NCBI GenBank assembly: GCA_963787425.1
Contig: CAWBCV010000018.1
Coordinates: 124,001 to 188,000, forward strand
DNA from: AP-15 sp963787425
Lineage (GTDB): Bacteria; Pseudomonadota; Alphaproteobacteria; ATCC43930; CGMCC-115725
Length of the DNA stretch: 64,000 bases
Direction of reading: 5' to 3'
Every line of letters starts with the position of its first letter. The first letter of the stretch is position 1. A program made the position numbers and the translations under genes. This document shows positions 1 to 7,720 of the stretch, in pieces. A model generated the notes under the pieces. It had not been told where the DNA came from and made no database searches. It was given only the letters and a program-made list of their open reading frames with translations.

Positions 1-746
1 CATTGCAGCGCCTCGATGAATTCGACGCCGCCGCCGCCAATGCGCTCTTCGCCGCAATGCGCGCCGAAGCCGAACCCATCGTCCGCCGCGGCGCCGGCAG
101 CGCGCCTTTAACCGAAACCCGCTCCGCCTTCATGCGCTACCGCGGCCAAGGCCACGAGATCGCGGTGCCGCTGCCAACCCGGCCTTACCGCGACGACGAC
201 GCGGCGCTGCTACGCGATGCGTTCGAGGACGCCTACCGCCGCCTGTATAGCCGTATCATCCCCGGTGTCGAAGTCGAAATCCTCAGCTGGGTAATGCTGC
301 TTTCCGCTCCGGCTCCGACCGAAACCGAGATTGCGGCGCCGTCTGCGGAATCCTATTCGCCGGAGCCGACGAGCCGCCGCCCCGTCTTCGACCCAGAGAC
401 CGGCGAGTTCATCGAAGTGGCGATCCACGACCGCCGCGATCTGCAACCCGGCGCCGTCATCCCCGGCCCCGCCGTCATCGTCGAAGACGAAACCTCGACC
501 GTGGTCAGCCGCCTCTTTGACGCCCGCGTTGAGGCCTTCGGCTATATCGAGCTCGTCAGACGGGAACAGCTGAACGGCAGGAGCAGGAAACGATGGGGCG
601 GCCAGGCTCAGCGCAAGGATGGGTCCTCGAAACAAACGTTTCCGCGGCAGCTGACCGGTTCCGCAATTGGCACTCTGCGATGCAGCAGCCGGAACAGAAG
701 GTCGCCAGTAATCTTTGGTGGCTCGATGAGGAGCACATCGCTCTGA
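1..746 (+). CDS. hyuA: Hydantoinase A / 5-oxoprolinase family protein, C-terminal part
   Basis: The 5' end lies outside the window, so only about 247 C-terminal residues are seen. The part up to about residue 190 matches the C-terminal region of the N-methylhydantoinase A / oxoprolinase A family: a beta-rich section with SYSPEP, a FDPETGEF strand, then GAVIPGPAVIVEDETSTVV and GYIELVRRE, the usual last strands. HyuA acts with HyuB in ATP-dependent opening of hydantoin or oxoproline rings. The last 55 residues or so, after GYIELVRRE, are basic, low in hydrophobics and unlike the family, so the natural end may have been lost by rearrangement. A hyuB lies 5.2 kb downstream behind an intron, a PEP-CTERM gene and a transporter, suggesting a disrupted hyuA-hyuB operon. 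Family call is good; substrate unknown. Confidence 0.75.
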   Translation, partial: LQRLDEFDAAAANALFAAMRAEAEPIVRRGAGSAPLTETRSAFMRYRGQGHEIAVPLPTRPYRDDDAALLRDAFEDAYRRLYSRIIPGVEVEILSWVMLLSAPAPTETEIAAPSAESYSPEPTSRRPVFDPETGEFIEVAIHDRRDLQPGAVIPGPAVIVEDETSTVVSRLFDARVEAFGYIELVRREQLNGRSRKRWGGQAQRKDGSSKQTFPRQLTGSAIGTLRCSSRNRRSPVIFGGSMRSTSL

Positions 747-952
747 GGCTAAATCGGCGCGAAGCTCATGGGATCAACGGCGCTGATCTTGCCACGAAAA
801 TTGGGGTTGCAGCCCTGCCGCCGTTCAAATCAACATGCCGAGTTAGCCAGGGGACGTGGACGGTTCTAGCCAGATCGGGCGCGATCCCGCCGATAGGGTT
901 TGGCTTTTGCGGCAGGGTAGGTTGCACGCAAACGGCATTAGCTCGAACTTAA
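593..952 (+). CDS. Small hypothetical protein, doubtful
   Basis: This 119-residue frame overlaps the tail of the hyuA frame by about 150 nt. An AGGAG box lies about 12 nt before its ATG, and the first 80 residues look protein-like (for example LWWLDEEHIALRLNRREAHG). It resembles no family I recognise and has no signal peptide or membrane segment. Its last codons run into domain V of the group II intron on the other strand, so the 3' end may have been created by the intron insertion. It could equally be a chance frame in degraded DNA between hyuA and the intron. Confidence 0.2.
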   Translation: MGRPGSAQGWVLETNVSAAADRFRNWHSAMQQPEQKVASNLWWLDEEHIALRLNRREAHGINGADLATKIGVAALPPFKSTCRVSQGTWTVLARSGAIPPIGFGFCGRVGCTQTALART

Positions 953-2458
953 CCGTACGTGCGGCTTTCCCGCATACGGCTCCCACCTTGGGTGTTTGAC
1001 GGCGAAGCGTTGGTTGGGCCAGGGGTGGAGGATCCGGGGTTTGGGGAGCCACTGGTCTGCGAGCGTCCCGATCTGCTGCCAGGTCATTCGATGTTTCTGG
1101 CCGCGCCGCCGGAGCGTGCGCCGCCAGAGATCGGTGACGTGGTAGCGGAAGGCCACGAGGGCGCGAGCGTTGGTCGGTACCGCGTGGTATTGGAAGTAGC
1201 CGTTGACCACCTGCTTCAGCCATTCCGCCTGTTCACGGAGCGGCCCATGCATCCGCTGTCGCAGCTCGTCCTTGACTTCCTTGACCTTGGCCCGCACGCG
1301 GTCGCGCCGGCTCTTCCTGTGGATCAGGAATTTACCGGCGCGGGACTTGCCGCAGATGAAGGTGAAGCCCAGGAAGCTGAACGTCTCCGGCTTGCCGAGC
1401 CCGCGCTGCGCGCGATCGGCCACCGCGCGGCGGCCGAACTCGATCAGGCGGGTTTTGTCCGGATGGAGCGACAGCGCGAACTCCGCGAACCGCATGCGCA
1501 TCGCAGCGAGGAACCGATGGGCGTCGGCCTCGTGCTCGAAGCCCACGACCAGATCGTCGGCATAGCGCACGATGATCATGTCGCCGGCGGCCTCCTGCCG
1601 TCGCCAGCGCTCGGCCCACAGGTCCAGCACGTAGTGCAGATAGATGTTGGCAAGCAGCGGCGAGATCACCGACCCCTGCCCCGTCCCTCTGTCACCGACC
1701 GTCACGGCCCCGTCTTCGAGAACACCCGCCCGGAGCCATTTCCGGATCAGGCGGACGATGCGCTTGTCGCCGACGCGGTGCTCGACGAACCGGATCAGCC
1801 AGTCCTGGCTGACCGTGTCGAAGAACGACCGGATATCGGCGTCCAGTATGAAGTTCACCTTCCGTCTGGTGATCCCGACCGTAACGGCGTCGAGCGCATC
1901 ATGCGGTCCGCGTCCGGGCCGGAACCCGTACGAGAACCCGAGGAAGTCCTCCTCGTAGATCGCGTTCAGCACCATAACGACTGCGCCCTGGACGATCTTG
2001 TCTTCGAGCGCAGCGATCGCCAGCGGCCGTTGCCGCCCGTCCGCCTTCGGGATGTACACCCGGCGGGCGGGCTGCGGCCGGTACGCTCCACGATGAATAC
2101 GACCATGCAGATCCGCGAGCCGGGGCTCCAGTTCTGCCTCGTAGTCATCCCACCTCACGCCGTCCACGCCCGGGGCGGCCTTACGCTTCAGCACGTAAAA
2201 CGCCAGCCGGAGCGTGTCGGGATTGACATGGTGGAGGAGCGCGGTGAACCGCTCTTTCTTCCTTTGCCTTGCCGCTTGCCGTACGCGGTCCAGCGCTTGG
2301 GTCACACGCGCCCGGATCTGCGTCCGGTGTGTGCTTTGCTGGTCCGCGTTCCCCTCGGCCCCCGCCCTTCGCTCCACCGGCTCCTCGGCCGGTTGCCCGG
2401 CTTCGTTCGTCGGCTTCCTTGCTACTATGGCGGGGTCTGACTTCTCGCGCCCGTTCAT
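938..2458 (-). CDS. ltrA: Group II intron reverse transcriptase/maturase
   Basis: A 506-residue intron-encoded protein that helps the intron splice and copies it into new DNA sites. The RT fingers-palm is complete: YIPKADGRQRPLAI near residues 135-148, DADIRSFFD at 206-214, GTGQGSVISPLLANIYLH near 258-275 and catalytic YADD at 299-302. The maturase X/thumb region follows at about 330-480 (GKPETFSFLGF, then NGYFQYHAV). There is no C-terminal CxxC/HNH endonuclease. The last codons (EPYAGKPHVRL) are read through domain V of the intron RNA and the stop lies beyond it, so the same DNA is both protein end and ribozyme core. The frame is intact with a plain ATG start. Confidence 0.93.
   Translation of the reverse strand: MNGREKSDPAIVARKPTNEAGQPAEEPVERRAGAEGNADQQSTHRTQIRARVTQALDRVRQAARQRKKERFTALLHHVNPDTLRLAFYVLKRKAAPGVDGVRWDDYEAELEPRLADLHGRIHRGAYRPQPARRVYIPKADGRQRPLAIAALEDKIVQGAVVMVLNAIYEEDFLGFSYGFRPGRGPHDALDAVTVGITRRKVNFILDADIRSFFDTVSQDWLIRFVEHRVGDKRIVRLIRKWLRAGVLEDGAVTVGDRGTGQGSVISPLLANIYLHYVLDLWAERWRRQEAAGDMIIVRYADDLVVGFEHEADAHRFLAAMRMRFAEFALSLHPDKTRLIEFGRRAVADRAQRGLGKPETFSFLGFTFICGKSRAGKFLIHRKSRRDRVRAKVKEVKDELRQRMHGPLREQAEWLKQVVNGYFQYHAVPTNARALVAFRYHVTDLWRRTLRRRGQKHRMTWQQIGTLADQWLPKPRILHPWPNQRFAVKHPRWEPYAGKPHVRLSSS
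951..982 (-). ncRNA. Group II intron domain V hairpin
   Basis: On the minus strand this 32-nt stretch folds into the classic domain V: a 7-bp lower stem beginning with the catalytic AGC, a 2-nt bulge (CG) on the 3' side, a 5-bp upper stem and a GNRA-type GAAA loop. It forms the active site of the ribozyme. It overlaps the last codons of the maturase gene. Confidence 0.85.
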
Positions 2459-2816
2459 CGCCGGCTAAAGCTCATCACCTTCCCGACGCGGACCGATGCG
2501 GCCGCGACCGCCCGGCCGGACACGAGATCTCTCAGGTTCCGACGTGCTCCCTTCGTGCGTGACGGGGTCTTCGACCACGGCAGAGCGACAGCGCCTCGCG
2601 ATAGCGGCGCTGCCCATGTTGCCTTCGGCGCTGTCAACGACCTCGGCCTCTGCGATGTGTAACTTTCGCGGCTCAATAGCCCACCCCACACGATCGCTGT
2701 GTACGCTTCGCAACCGTCGTCGCCGACGACCACGCAACACTCGCTACCAGGCGGGCGCTACCCCTTACCTGGGCCGGACTTCCACCGGCTGGATCACGTC
2801 AGCTTCGCCTGACGCA
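2459..2816 (-). other. Non-coding 5' leader of the group II intron (domains I-III)
   Basis: This 358-nt stretch has several short open frames but no protein-like product. Its position between the GTGCG 5' end and the maturase start, and its wealth of short inverted repeats (for example ccggtggaagtccgg near the 5' end), fit the structured RNA domains I-III. No individual exon-binding site was assigned. Confidence 0.6.
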
Positions 2817-2845
2817 CTGACAGTTTACTTGAATTCTCAGTCGAT

Positions 2846-2886
2846 AAAACGGGCGGCGGCCGTTTAGGACGCCGCCCCCGTTTTTT
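2846..2886 (-). terminator. Rho-independent terminator of the PEP-CTERM gene
   Basis: An 8-bp GC stem, GGGCGGCG (2851-2858) with CGCCGCCC (2870-2877), has runs of T on both sides: TTTT after the stem on the minus strand and TTTTTT on the plus strand. It starts right at the stop codon of the PEP-CTERM gene. The group II intron begins about 28 nt further on in the same orientation. Confidence 0.8.
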
Positions 2887-3679
2887 ACGCCTTCGAGCGA
2901 CGACGGCGAAAGAGGCCGAAACCGAGGAGCCCAGAGCCAAGCAGCGCTGCGGTGGCGGGCTCGGGCACAGCGTCGGGGGTAGTAAAGATTTCGTTCGTCA
3001 CCAGAACGTTGCCGGTCGGAACAGACGGATTATCCGAGGCGATCACCAAAAAATTTTGGGTGAGGTTGCCCAGATCGACGATCTGCGTGGCGCTGCCGCC
3101 GGGCGTCGTGGCAGTCGCAATCTGCGTGAGGTTGCCAAGAATGAGCGAGGAGCCAATCGAGCTCGCGGTGTAGAAATCGATTACTGCGCCCTCACCGCTC
3201 TGCTCCGAGCCGATCTCAATACTGAACTCCTTATAACCAGCGGCGATCGCGGTCGAGTTGTCGAGCACTAGATACTCGTTCAAAGCGCCGCCATAAGCAT
3301 GATTCGAGCCGATTTCGAGCAGGTCCCCACTGTTTTTGTTTTCGCTGCCGCTCGCCACGCCGAGGCCGGCCTCGCCCGAGCTGTCAGCATTGAACCGCTG
3401 GGAGACGGTGGCGGTCGGCGTTGGCGAGCTGTTGCCAGCGAAGGCGTCCGCCTTGACGGTAACCCCGCCGGTGGTGAAACCGGCCGGGTTTGCGCCGAGT
3501 GTGCAGTCGGTGCCAGCGTTGCCAACGGTACCGTTGCAGCTGTATGTGCCGCCGGTCTGTTGCAGCGTGCCGAAGTCGAAGGTTAGCGTGCCGGCAGAGG
3601 ACGGGGCCGCTCCGACCGCCAGCGCCGAGGCGGCCGCGAGAATAGTGGCGCACAGTAGATTACCGTTAAGTTTTGCCAT
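2885..3679 (-). CDS. PEP-CTERM sorting domain protein
   Basis: A 264-residue exported protein. It has an N-terminal signal peptide (hydrophobic CATILAAASALAVGA, cleavage near SSAG), a Thr/Ser/Gly-rich beta-type body with two Cys at about residues 48 and 58, and a C-terminal sorting signal: VPEP near residue 239, a short hydrophobic helix LLGSGLLGFGLF and an arginine cluster RRRR. Such proteins are recognised by an exosortase (EpsH/XrtA type) in the inner membrane and are often linked to exopolysaccharide or biofilm. No exosortase gene lies in the window. The body matches no enzyme family I know. A GAAAGAGAG box lies just before the ATG. A sigma-54 type promoter and a distant palindrome precede it and a strong terminator follows, so it is probably a single-gene transcript. 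Confidence 0.9.
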   Translation of the reverse strand: MAKLNGNLLCATILAAASALAVGAAPSSAGTLTFDFGTLQQTGGTYSCNGTVGNAGTDCTLGANPAGFTTGGVTVKADAFAGNSSPTPTATVSQRFNADSSGEAGLGVASGSENKNSGDLLEIGSNHAYGGALNEYLVLDNSTAIAAGYKEFSIEIGSEQSGEGAVIDFYTASSIGSSLILGNLTQIATATTPGGSATQIVDLGNLTQNFLVIASDNPSVPTGNVLVTNEIFTTPDAVPEPATAALLGSGLLGFGLFRRRRSKA

Positions 3680-3714
3680 GTTAACTCTCTTTCGTATGCA
3701 GTACCTAATATTAG

Positions 3715-3729
3715 GCAGATTTCATGCCA
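3715..3729 (-). promoter_or_regulatory. Sigma-54 (RpoN) -24/-12 promoter
   Basis: Read on the minus strand, TGGCATGAAATCTGC matches the consensus TGGCAC-N5-TTGC with exactly 10 nt between the invariant GG and GC. The GC is 36 nt before the PEP-CTERM start codon, placing transcription start about 24 nt before the ATG. Known PEP-CTERM systems are often controlled by the PrsK/PrsR two-component pair and RpoN, so both position and biology fit. Confidence 0.7.
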
Positions 3730-4098
3730 ACTTAGATTCGTCAATGGGTTGACAAAAACTCGAAGCTATTATTTTAGGAAATGTAAAATATCCCGTCGGG
3801 CGATTTGTTAAAATCTTGAAAATTCTTTTTATACAGTTGCCGGAAAAGTTAATCCAAGGACGTATCCGAGATACGTGTAGATTAACGTTAAGAACCTTTT
3901 CGCAAATACTGACGGCATCCGGAGAATTCCGGGGATCGTGAGCGCCCCCTTTGCGGGTAAAGATTTACACCCGCGCGGCGCGGCGCGGATCGTCGATCAG
4001 GTGCTTTACGAGATCACCAAGCCCGCGAACGAATTCCAAAGGCGAGGTGGCCGCCGGGCTTAGACGACTTCGCAATCAGATTGAGATCGTCGAGACCA
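3730..4098. other. AT-rich upstream region of the PEP-CTERM gene, no gene
   Basis: About 370 nt without a supported gene. The part at 3730-3930 is strikingly AT-rich against the rest of the window, which suits a promoter/enhancer DNA region needing bending between the palindrome at 3860-3876 and the sigma-54 promoter. From about 3950 the base composition returns to normal. Short frames there do not look like a protein. Confidence 0.6.
3860..3876. promoter_or_regulatory. Perfect palindrome, probable enhancer (activator) site
   Basis: ACGTATC-CGA-GATACGT is a perfect 7-3-7 inverted repeat, flanked by a second imperfect pair (TAATC on the left, GATTA on the right). It lies about 130-160 nt upstream of the -24 element, the usual distance for the binding site of a sigma-54 activator of the PrsR/NtrC type. 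The assignment is by position and symmetry only. Confidence 0.5.
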
Positions 4099-4248
4099 AT
4101 GTCGGCGGCCGAACTGAACAAGTTCGATATCGAGCACGTCCTGCCGATGCATTGCAGCGGCCAGAACTTCGTCGATCTCGCCAAGCAGGAAATGCCGGAG
4201 AAGCTGGGGCTTTGCACCACCGGGAGCCGCTTCACGTTCACGACCTAG
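4099..4248 (+). pseudogene. C-terminal remnant of an MBL-fold metallohydrolase
   Basis: A 49-codon open stretch reads DIEHVLPMHCSGQNFVDLAK, then EMPEKLGLCTTGSRFTF and a stop. This is the C-terminal end of the MBL-fold family annotated as RFAP-synthase-like or dihydropterin-type metallohydrolases, including the final metal-binding His in the PMHCSG motif. The HxHxDH part that should lie upstream is absent, and no frame upstream continues it. It is a decayed scrap left after a deletion. An ATG happens to begin it, but a functional protein this short is unlikely. Confidence 0.6.
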
Positions 4249-4359
4249 CCGGCGCTGAGGTTTGAGATCCGTGCAAAACAGGGGCGCCGGAGCGTAGATT
4301 GCATCCGTCGACCGAAATGAGAATGGATCGGTCGAAGCAAACCCGATGGGAGGAGACGC

Positions 4360-5760
4360 ATGGCCACCGCAAGCGCGGCGGAGCTCGCCGCTCGGCTGGA
4401 TCGGCTGCCGATGACCCGGCATATCTGGATGCTGGTTACCTTAATCTCGCTCGGCGGCGCTTTTGAGTTCTATGACCTTTTCCTGACCGCCTACATCGCG
4501 CCGGGGCTCCTCAAGGCAGGCTTTTTCACGCCGGAATTGCTCGGGCCGTTCAGCGTGCTCGCTCCTTATGGGGTGGCCGGGGTCGGAACCTTCGTCTTCG
4601 CGATGTTCGCCGGATTGTTCGTCGGCGCGATTTTTCTCGGCCATTTCGCCGATCGCTACGGCCGGCGGACGGTCTTCACGTTCTCGTTGATCTGGTACTC
4701 GATCACGACCGCGATCATGGCGTTCCAGACTTCGGGTTTTGCCGTCGATCTGTGGCGCTTCATTGCCGGGATCGGCATCGGCATCGAGCTGGTGACGATC
4801 GACACCTACGTGTCGGAGCTGGTGCCGCGCAGCCATCGCGGCCGGGCTTATGCCTATAACCAATTCGTGCAATTTCTCGCGGTGCCGCTGGTGGCCCTCC
4901 TCGCCTGGCTGCTCGTGCCACATATGCCGCTCGGGCTGGACGGCTGGCGCTGGGTCGTACTGATCGGCTCGGCTGGCGCAATCTTCGTCTGGTTCATTCG
5001 TCTGTCATTGCCGGAATCGCCGCGCTGGCTTGCGCGGCACGGGCGCGTGGCGGATGCCGAGCGCATCGTCGCTGGCATCGAGAACCGGGTCGCCGCGGAA
5101 AGCGGCGGCAAACTGATGCCGCCTGGCCCGCCGGAGCGCGAGGAAGCGGGCGAGGGGACGTTCGCGGAGATCTGGCAGCCGCCCTATGACCGGCGCGCGA
5201 TCCTGATGTCGGTGTTCAATTTCTTCCAAACCTTCGGGTATTACGGCTTTGCCGCCTGGGTGCCGACCTTGCTGATCGCCAAGGGGATCAAAGTCACCAC
5301 CAGTCTCGAATATTCGTTCATCATCGCCATCGCCAACCCGGTCGGGCCATTGCTCGGCACCCTGATCGCCGACCGGATCGAGCGCAAATGGCAAATCTGC
5401 CTCGGCGCGGTGGGGATCGGCGTGTTCGGCATGTTGTTCGCCAACGCCGCGCTGCCGGCGACGCTGATCATGTTGGGCGTGCTGGTGACGCTGTGCAACA
5501 ATCTGATGTCATTCAGCTTCCACAGCTATCAGTCCGAGCTGTTCCCGACCCGCATTCGCTCGCGCGCGATCGGCTTTGTCTATTCCTGGAGCCGGCTGTC
5601 GGCGGCGCTCTCGGGCCTGGTCGTCGCCTTTCTGCTCAATTTGGGCGGGGTCAACGCGGTGTTTGCGTTCATCGCTTTCGCGATGGCAATCGTCGTAGCG
5701 ACTATCGGCGGCTTCGGCCCGCGCACTCGGGGTCTCGCCCTCGAAGCGATCGCCCATTAG
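4360..5760 (+). CDS. MFS transporter, sugar/aromatic-acid porter type
   Basis: A 466-residue inner-membrane secondary transporter with twelve predicted helices in two six-helix halves. The first half carries GHFADRYGRR in the loop after helix 2, the classic MFS motif A. The central loop contains RLSLPESPRWL, the PESPRWL signature of the sugar-porter/aromatic acid:H+ symporter branch. A good GGAGGAG box precedes the ATG. It lies 213 nt upstream of hyuB and downstream of hyuA remains on the same strand, so uptake of the hydantoinase substrate (an acid or amide) is a reasonable guess. The frame is complete. Confidence 0.88.
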   Translation: MATASAAELAARLDRLPMTRHIWMLVTLISLGGAFEFYDLFLTAYIAPGLLKAGFFTPELLGPFSVLAPYGVAGVGTFVFAMFAGLFVGAIFLGHFADRYGRRTVFTFSLIWYSITTAIMAFQTSGFAVDLWRFIAGIGIGIELVTIDTYVSELVPRSHRGRAYAYNQFVQFLAVPLVALLAWLLVPHMPLGLDGWRWVVLIGSAGAIFVWFIRLSLPESPRWLARHGRVADAERIVAGIENRVAAESGGKLMPPGPPEREEAGEGTFAEIWQPPYDRRAILMSVFNFFQTFGYYGFAAWVPTLLIAKGIKVTTSLEYSFIIAIANPVGPLLGTLIADRIERKWQICLGAVGIGVFGMLFANAALPATLIMLGVLVTLCNNLMSFSFHSYQSELFPTRIRSRAIGFVYSWSRLSAALSGLVVAFLLNLGGVNAVFAFIAFAMAIVVATIGGFGPRTRGLALEAIAH

Positions 5761-5973
5761 ACACGAGGCCCGCAAATTAGCCGCATTCCCGTTGCAGAAT
5801 CTGAGAGCGGATAGGAAGCTATTTCAACTTATACGGGCGGTTTGGCTGTAGATTTGCTGCAGATTCAGCCAAAGAGTTTGGGGCGAACACGGTCAGATTG
5901 CATGCCGCGGCAGCCGATATTGCGGACCGGGGCAGGACGGAACACAATGTTCGGCATCGCAAGGAGAAGGCTG

Positions 5974-7720
5974 ATGGTTGGCAGACCCAACACTGCGTTG
6001 TCGCAGATTCATATGCAGATCATGTGGAGCCGGCTGATTGCGGTCGTCGAGGAACAGGCGCAGACCCTGGTGCGCACGGCGTTCTCGACGACGGTGCGCG
6101 AGGCGGGGGACCTCTCGGCCGGGGTGTTCGACCGCGACGGCAACATGCTGGCGCAAGCGGTCACCGGCACCCCTGGGCACGTCAATTCTATGGCGGCGGC
6201 GGTAAAGCACTTCCTCGACGCCTTTCCGCTGAAGACGATGCGGCCCGGCGACCATTACATCACCAACGATCCGTGGCTTACCTGCGGGCATTTGCACGAT
6301 CTGACCGTGGTCAGCCCGACCTTTCTGCGCGGCGAGCCGGTGGGGCTCTTCGCCAGCACAGTGCATGTCGTCGATATCGGCGGGCTCGGGATGGGACCCG
6401 ACGGCCGCCAGGTCTATGAGGAGGGGCTGTCGATCCCGCTGATGGCCTTGGCGCGCGAAGGCCATATGAACGACGACCTGCTTCGGGTCATCCGCGCCAA
6501 TGTCCGCGAACCGTTGCAGGTCGAGGGCGATGTTTATGCGCTCGCCGCGTGCAACGACGAAGGCAGCCGCCGGCTCGTCGAAATGATGGAGGAGTTCGAC
6601 ATCGCCAATCTCGACCGGCTCGGCGAGCACATCATCGAGACCTCGCGCCAGGCGACGATCGAGGCGATCGGCAAGCTGAAAAAGGGCTCCTATCGCAACA
6701 GCCTGACGATGGACGGCTATGACCGGCCACTGACCTTGGCCGCCGAGATGACGATCGTTGGCGACGGCATTCACGTCGATTACAGTGGGACCTCGCCAGC
6801 GAGCGCCTTCGGCATCAATGTCGTCCTCAACTATACGACCGCCTATACCGCGTTCGGGGTGAAGTGCCTGGTCGCTCCGGAGGTGCCCAACAATGCCGGA
6901 TCGCTCGCCCCGATTACGGTCAGTGCGCCGGAGGGCTGTTTGCTCAATGCCAAGCGGCCGCGCGCGGTTGCCGCCCGGCACACGGTCGGCCACATGCTGC
7001 CCGATGTCGTCTTTGGCTGCCTGCACCATGTCCTGGAAGGCGGCGTGCCGGCCGAAGGCGCGTCCTCACTGTGGATCCCGCAGATTTACGGCGGCGCCGA
7101 TGTGCTCGACGAACTCGGAGCGGAGGAGGGAAGGGCGCCACCAGACATCAGGCCCTTCAGCACCGCGATCTTTCATTGCGGCGGCGCGGGCGCGCGTCCG
7201 GGTAAGGACGGGCTCGACGTAACCGCGTTCCCCTCCGGCGTACGCACTATCCCGGTCGAGGCGACCGAGTTCGGTGGCGCCGGTGATGTTCCGCCGGCGC
7301 GAGTTCCGCGAGGGGTCGGGCGGCGCTGGGGAATTTCGCGGCGGCCTCGGCCAGATCATCGAACTGGGTGGTGCCGACGGCACGCCGATCGCGATGCTGT
7401 GCAATTTCGAGCGCGTCGGCAACCCGGCGCGCGGCCGCGACGGCGGCGGCGAGGGCGCTCCGGGCCGGGTCACCCTGGTATCGGGAAGGCCGATCGGCCC
7501 CAAAGGCCGGCAGGGGGTGCCGGGCGGCGATTTCATCCGGCTCGAACTGCCGGGCGGCGGCGGTTTTGGCGCTCCCGCCGACCGCGATCCCGAGCAGGTG
7601 GCTCTGGACGTTGCCGACGGCCTGGTTTCGCGCGAGATGGCGGAGCGCGATTACCGGGTCGTGCTTACCGATGAAGGTGTGATCGACTGCTCCGCCACGG
7701 CCCGGCTGCGCGCAGCCTAG
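5974..7720 (+). pseudogene. hyuB: Hydantoinase B / oxoprolinase family protein, frameshifted
   Basis: The first frame (5974 to about 7270, 430 codons) is a good N-methylhydantoinase B: REAGDLSAGVFDRDGNMLAQ, then PGDHYITNDPWLTCGHLHD (metal-ligand region) and VPNNAGSLAPITV. At about 7270-7275 the family sequence moves to the +1 frame and continues to 7720 (APVMFRRREFREGSGGAGEF, then GRPIGPKG and LPGGGGFG), the normal C-terminus. One extra G in the GG at 7273-7274 explains the shift. The start is chosen for AAGGAG at 5961-5966, 7 nt before the ATG. Joined, the product would be about 580 residues, normal for HyuB. It is either inactive or a sequence error; translated as is, about 130 C-terminal residues are lost. 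Confidence 0.85.

Larger units (their letters stand above)
938..2817 (-). mobile_element. Group II intron
   Basis: On the minus strand the 5' end reads GTGCG starting at 2817, the standard group II 5' splice motif, followed by a structured, GC-rich, non-coding leader of about 360 nt (domains I-III) and then the maturase gene in domain IV. Domain V is recognisable at 951-982. No convincing domain VI hairpin with a bulged A was found beyond it, so the 3' boundary is uncertain and the intron may be 3'-truncated. The 5' end lies about 28 nt downstream of the T-tract of the PEP-CTERM gene terminator, in the same orientation. Insertion behind terminators is known for the bacterial class C lineage. 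The maturase lacks an HNH endonuclease, which also fits class C, but the class was not tested. Confidence 0.8.

Noticed and set aside
959..2440. A 493-codon open frame opposite the maturase gene
   Set aside because: It is a mirror frame of the RT gene caused by high GC. Its product is Arg/Pro/Asp-rich without family features, while the minus strand shows the complete RT motifs.
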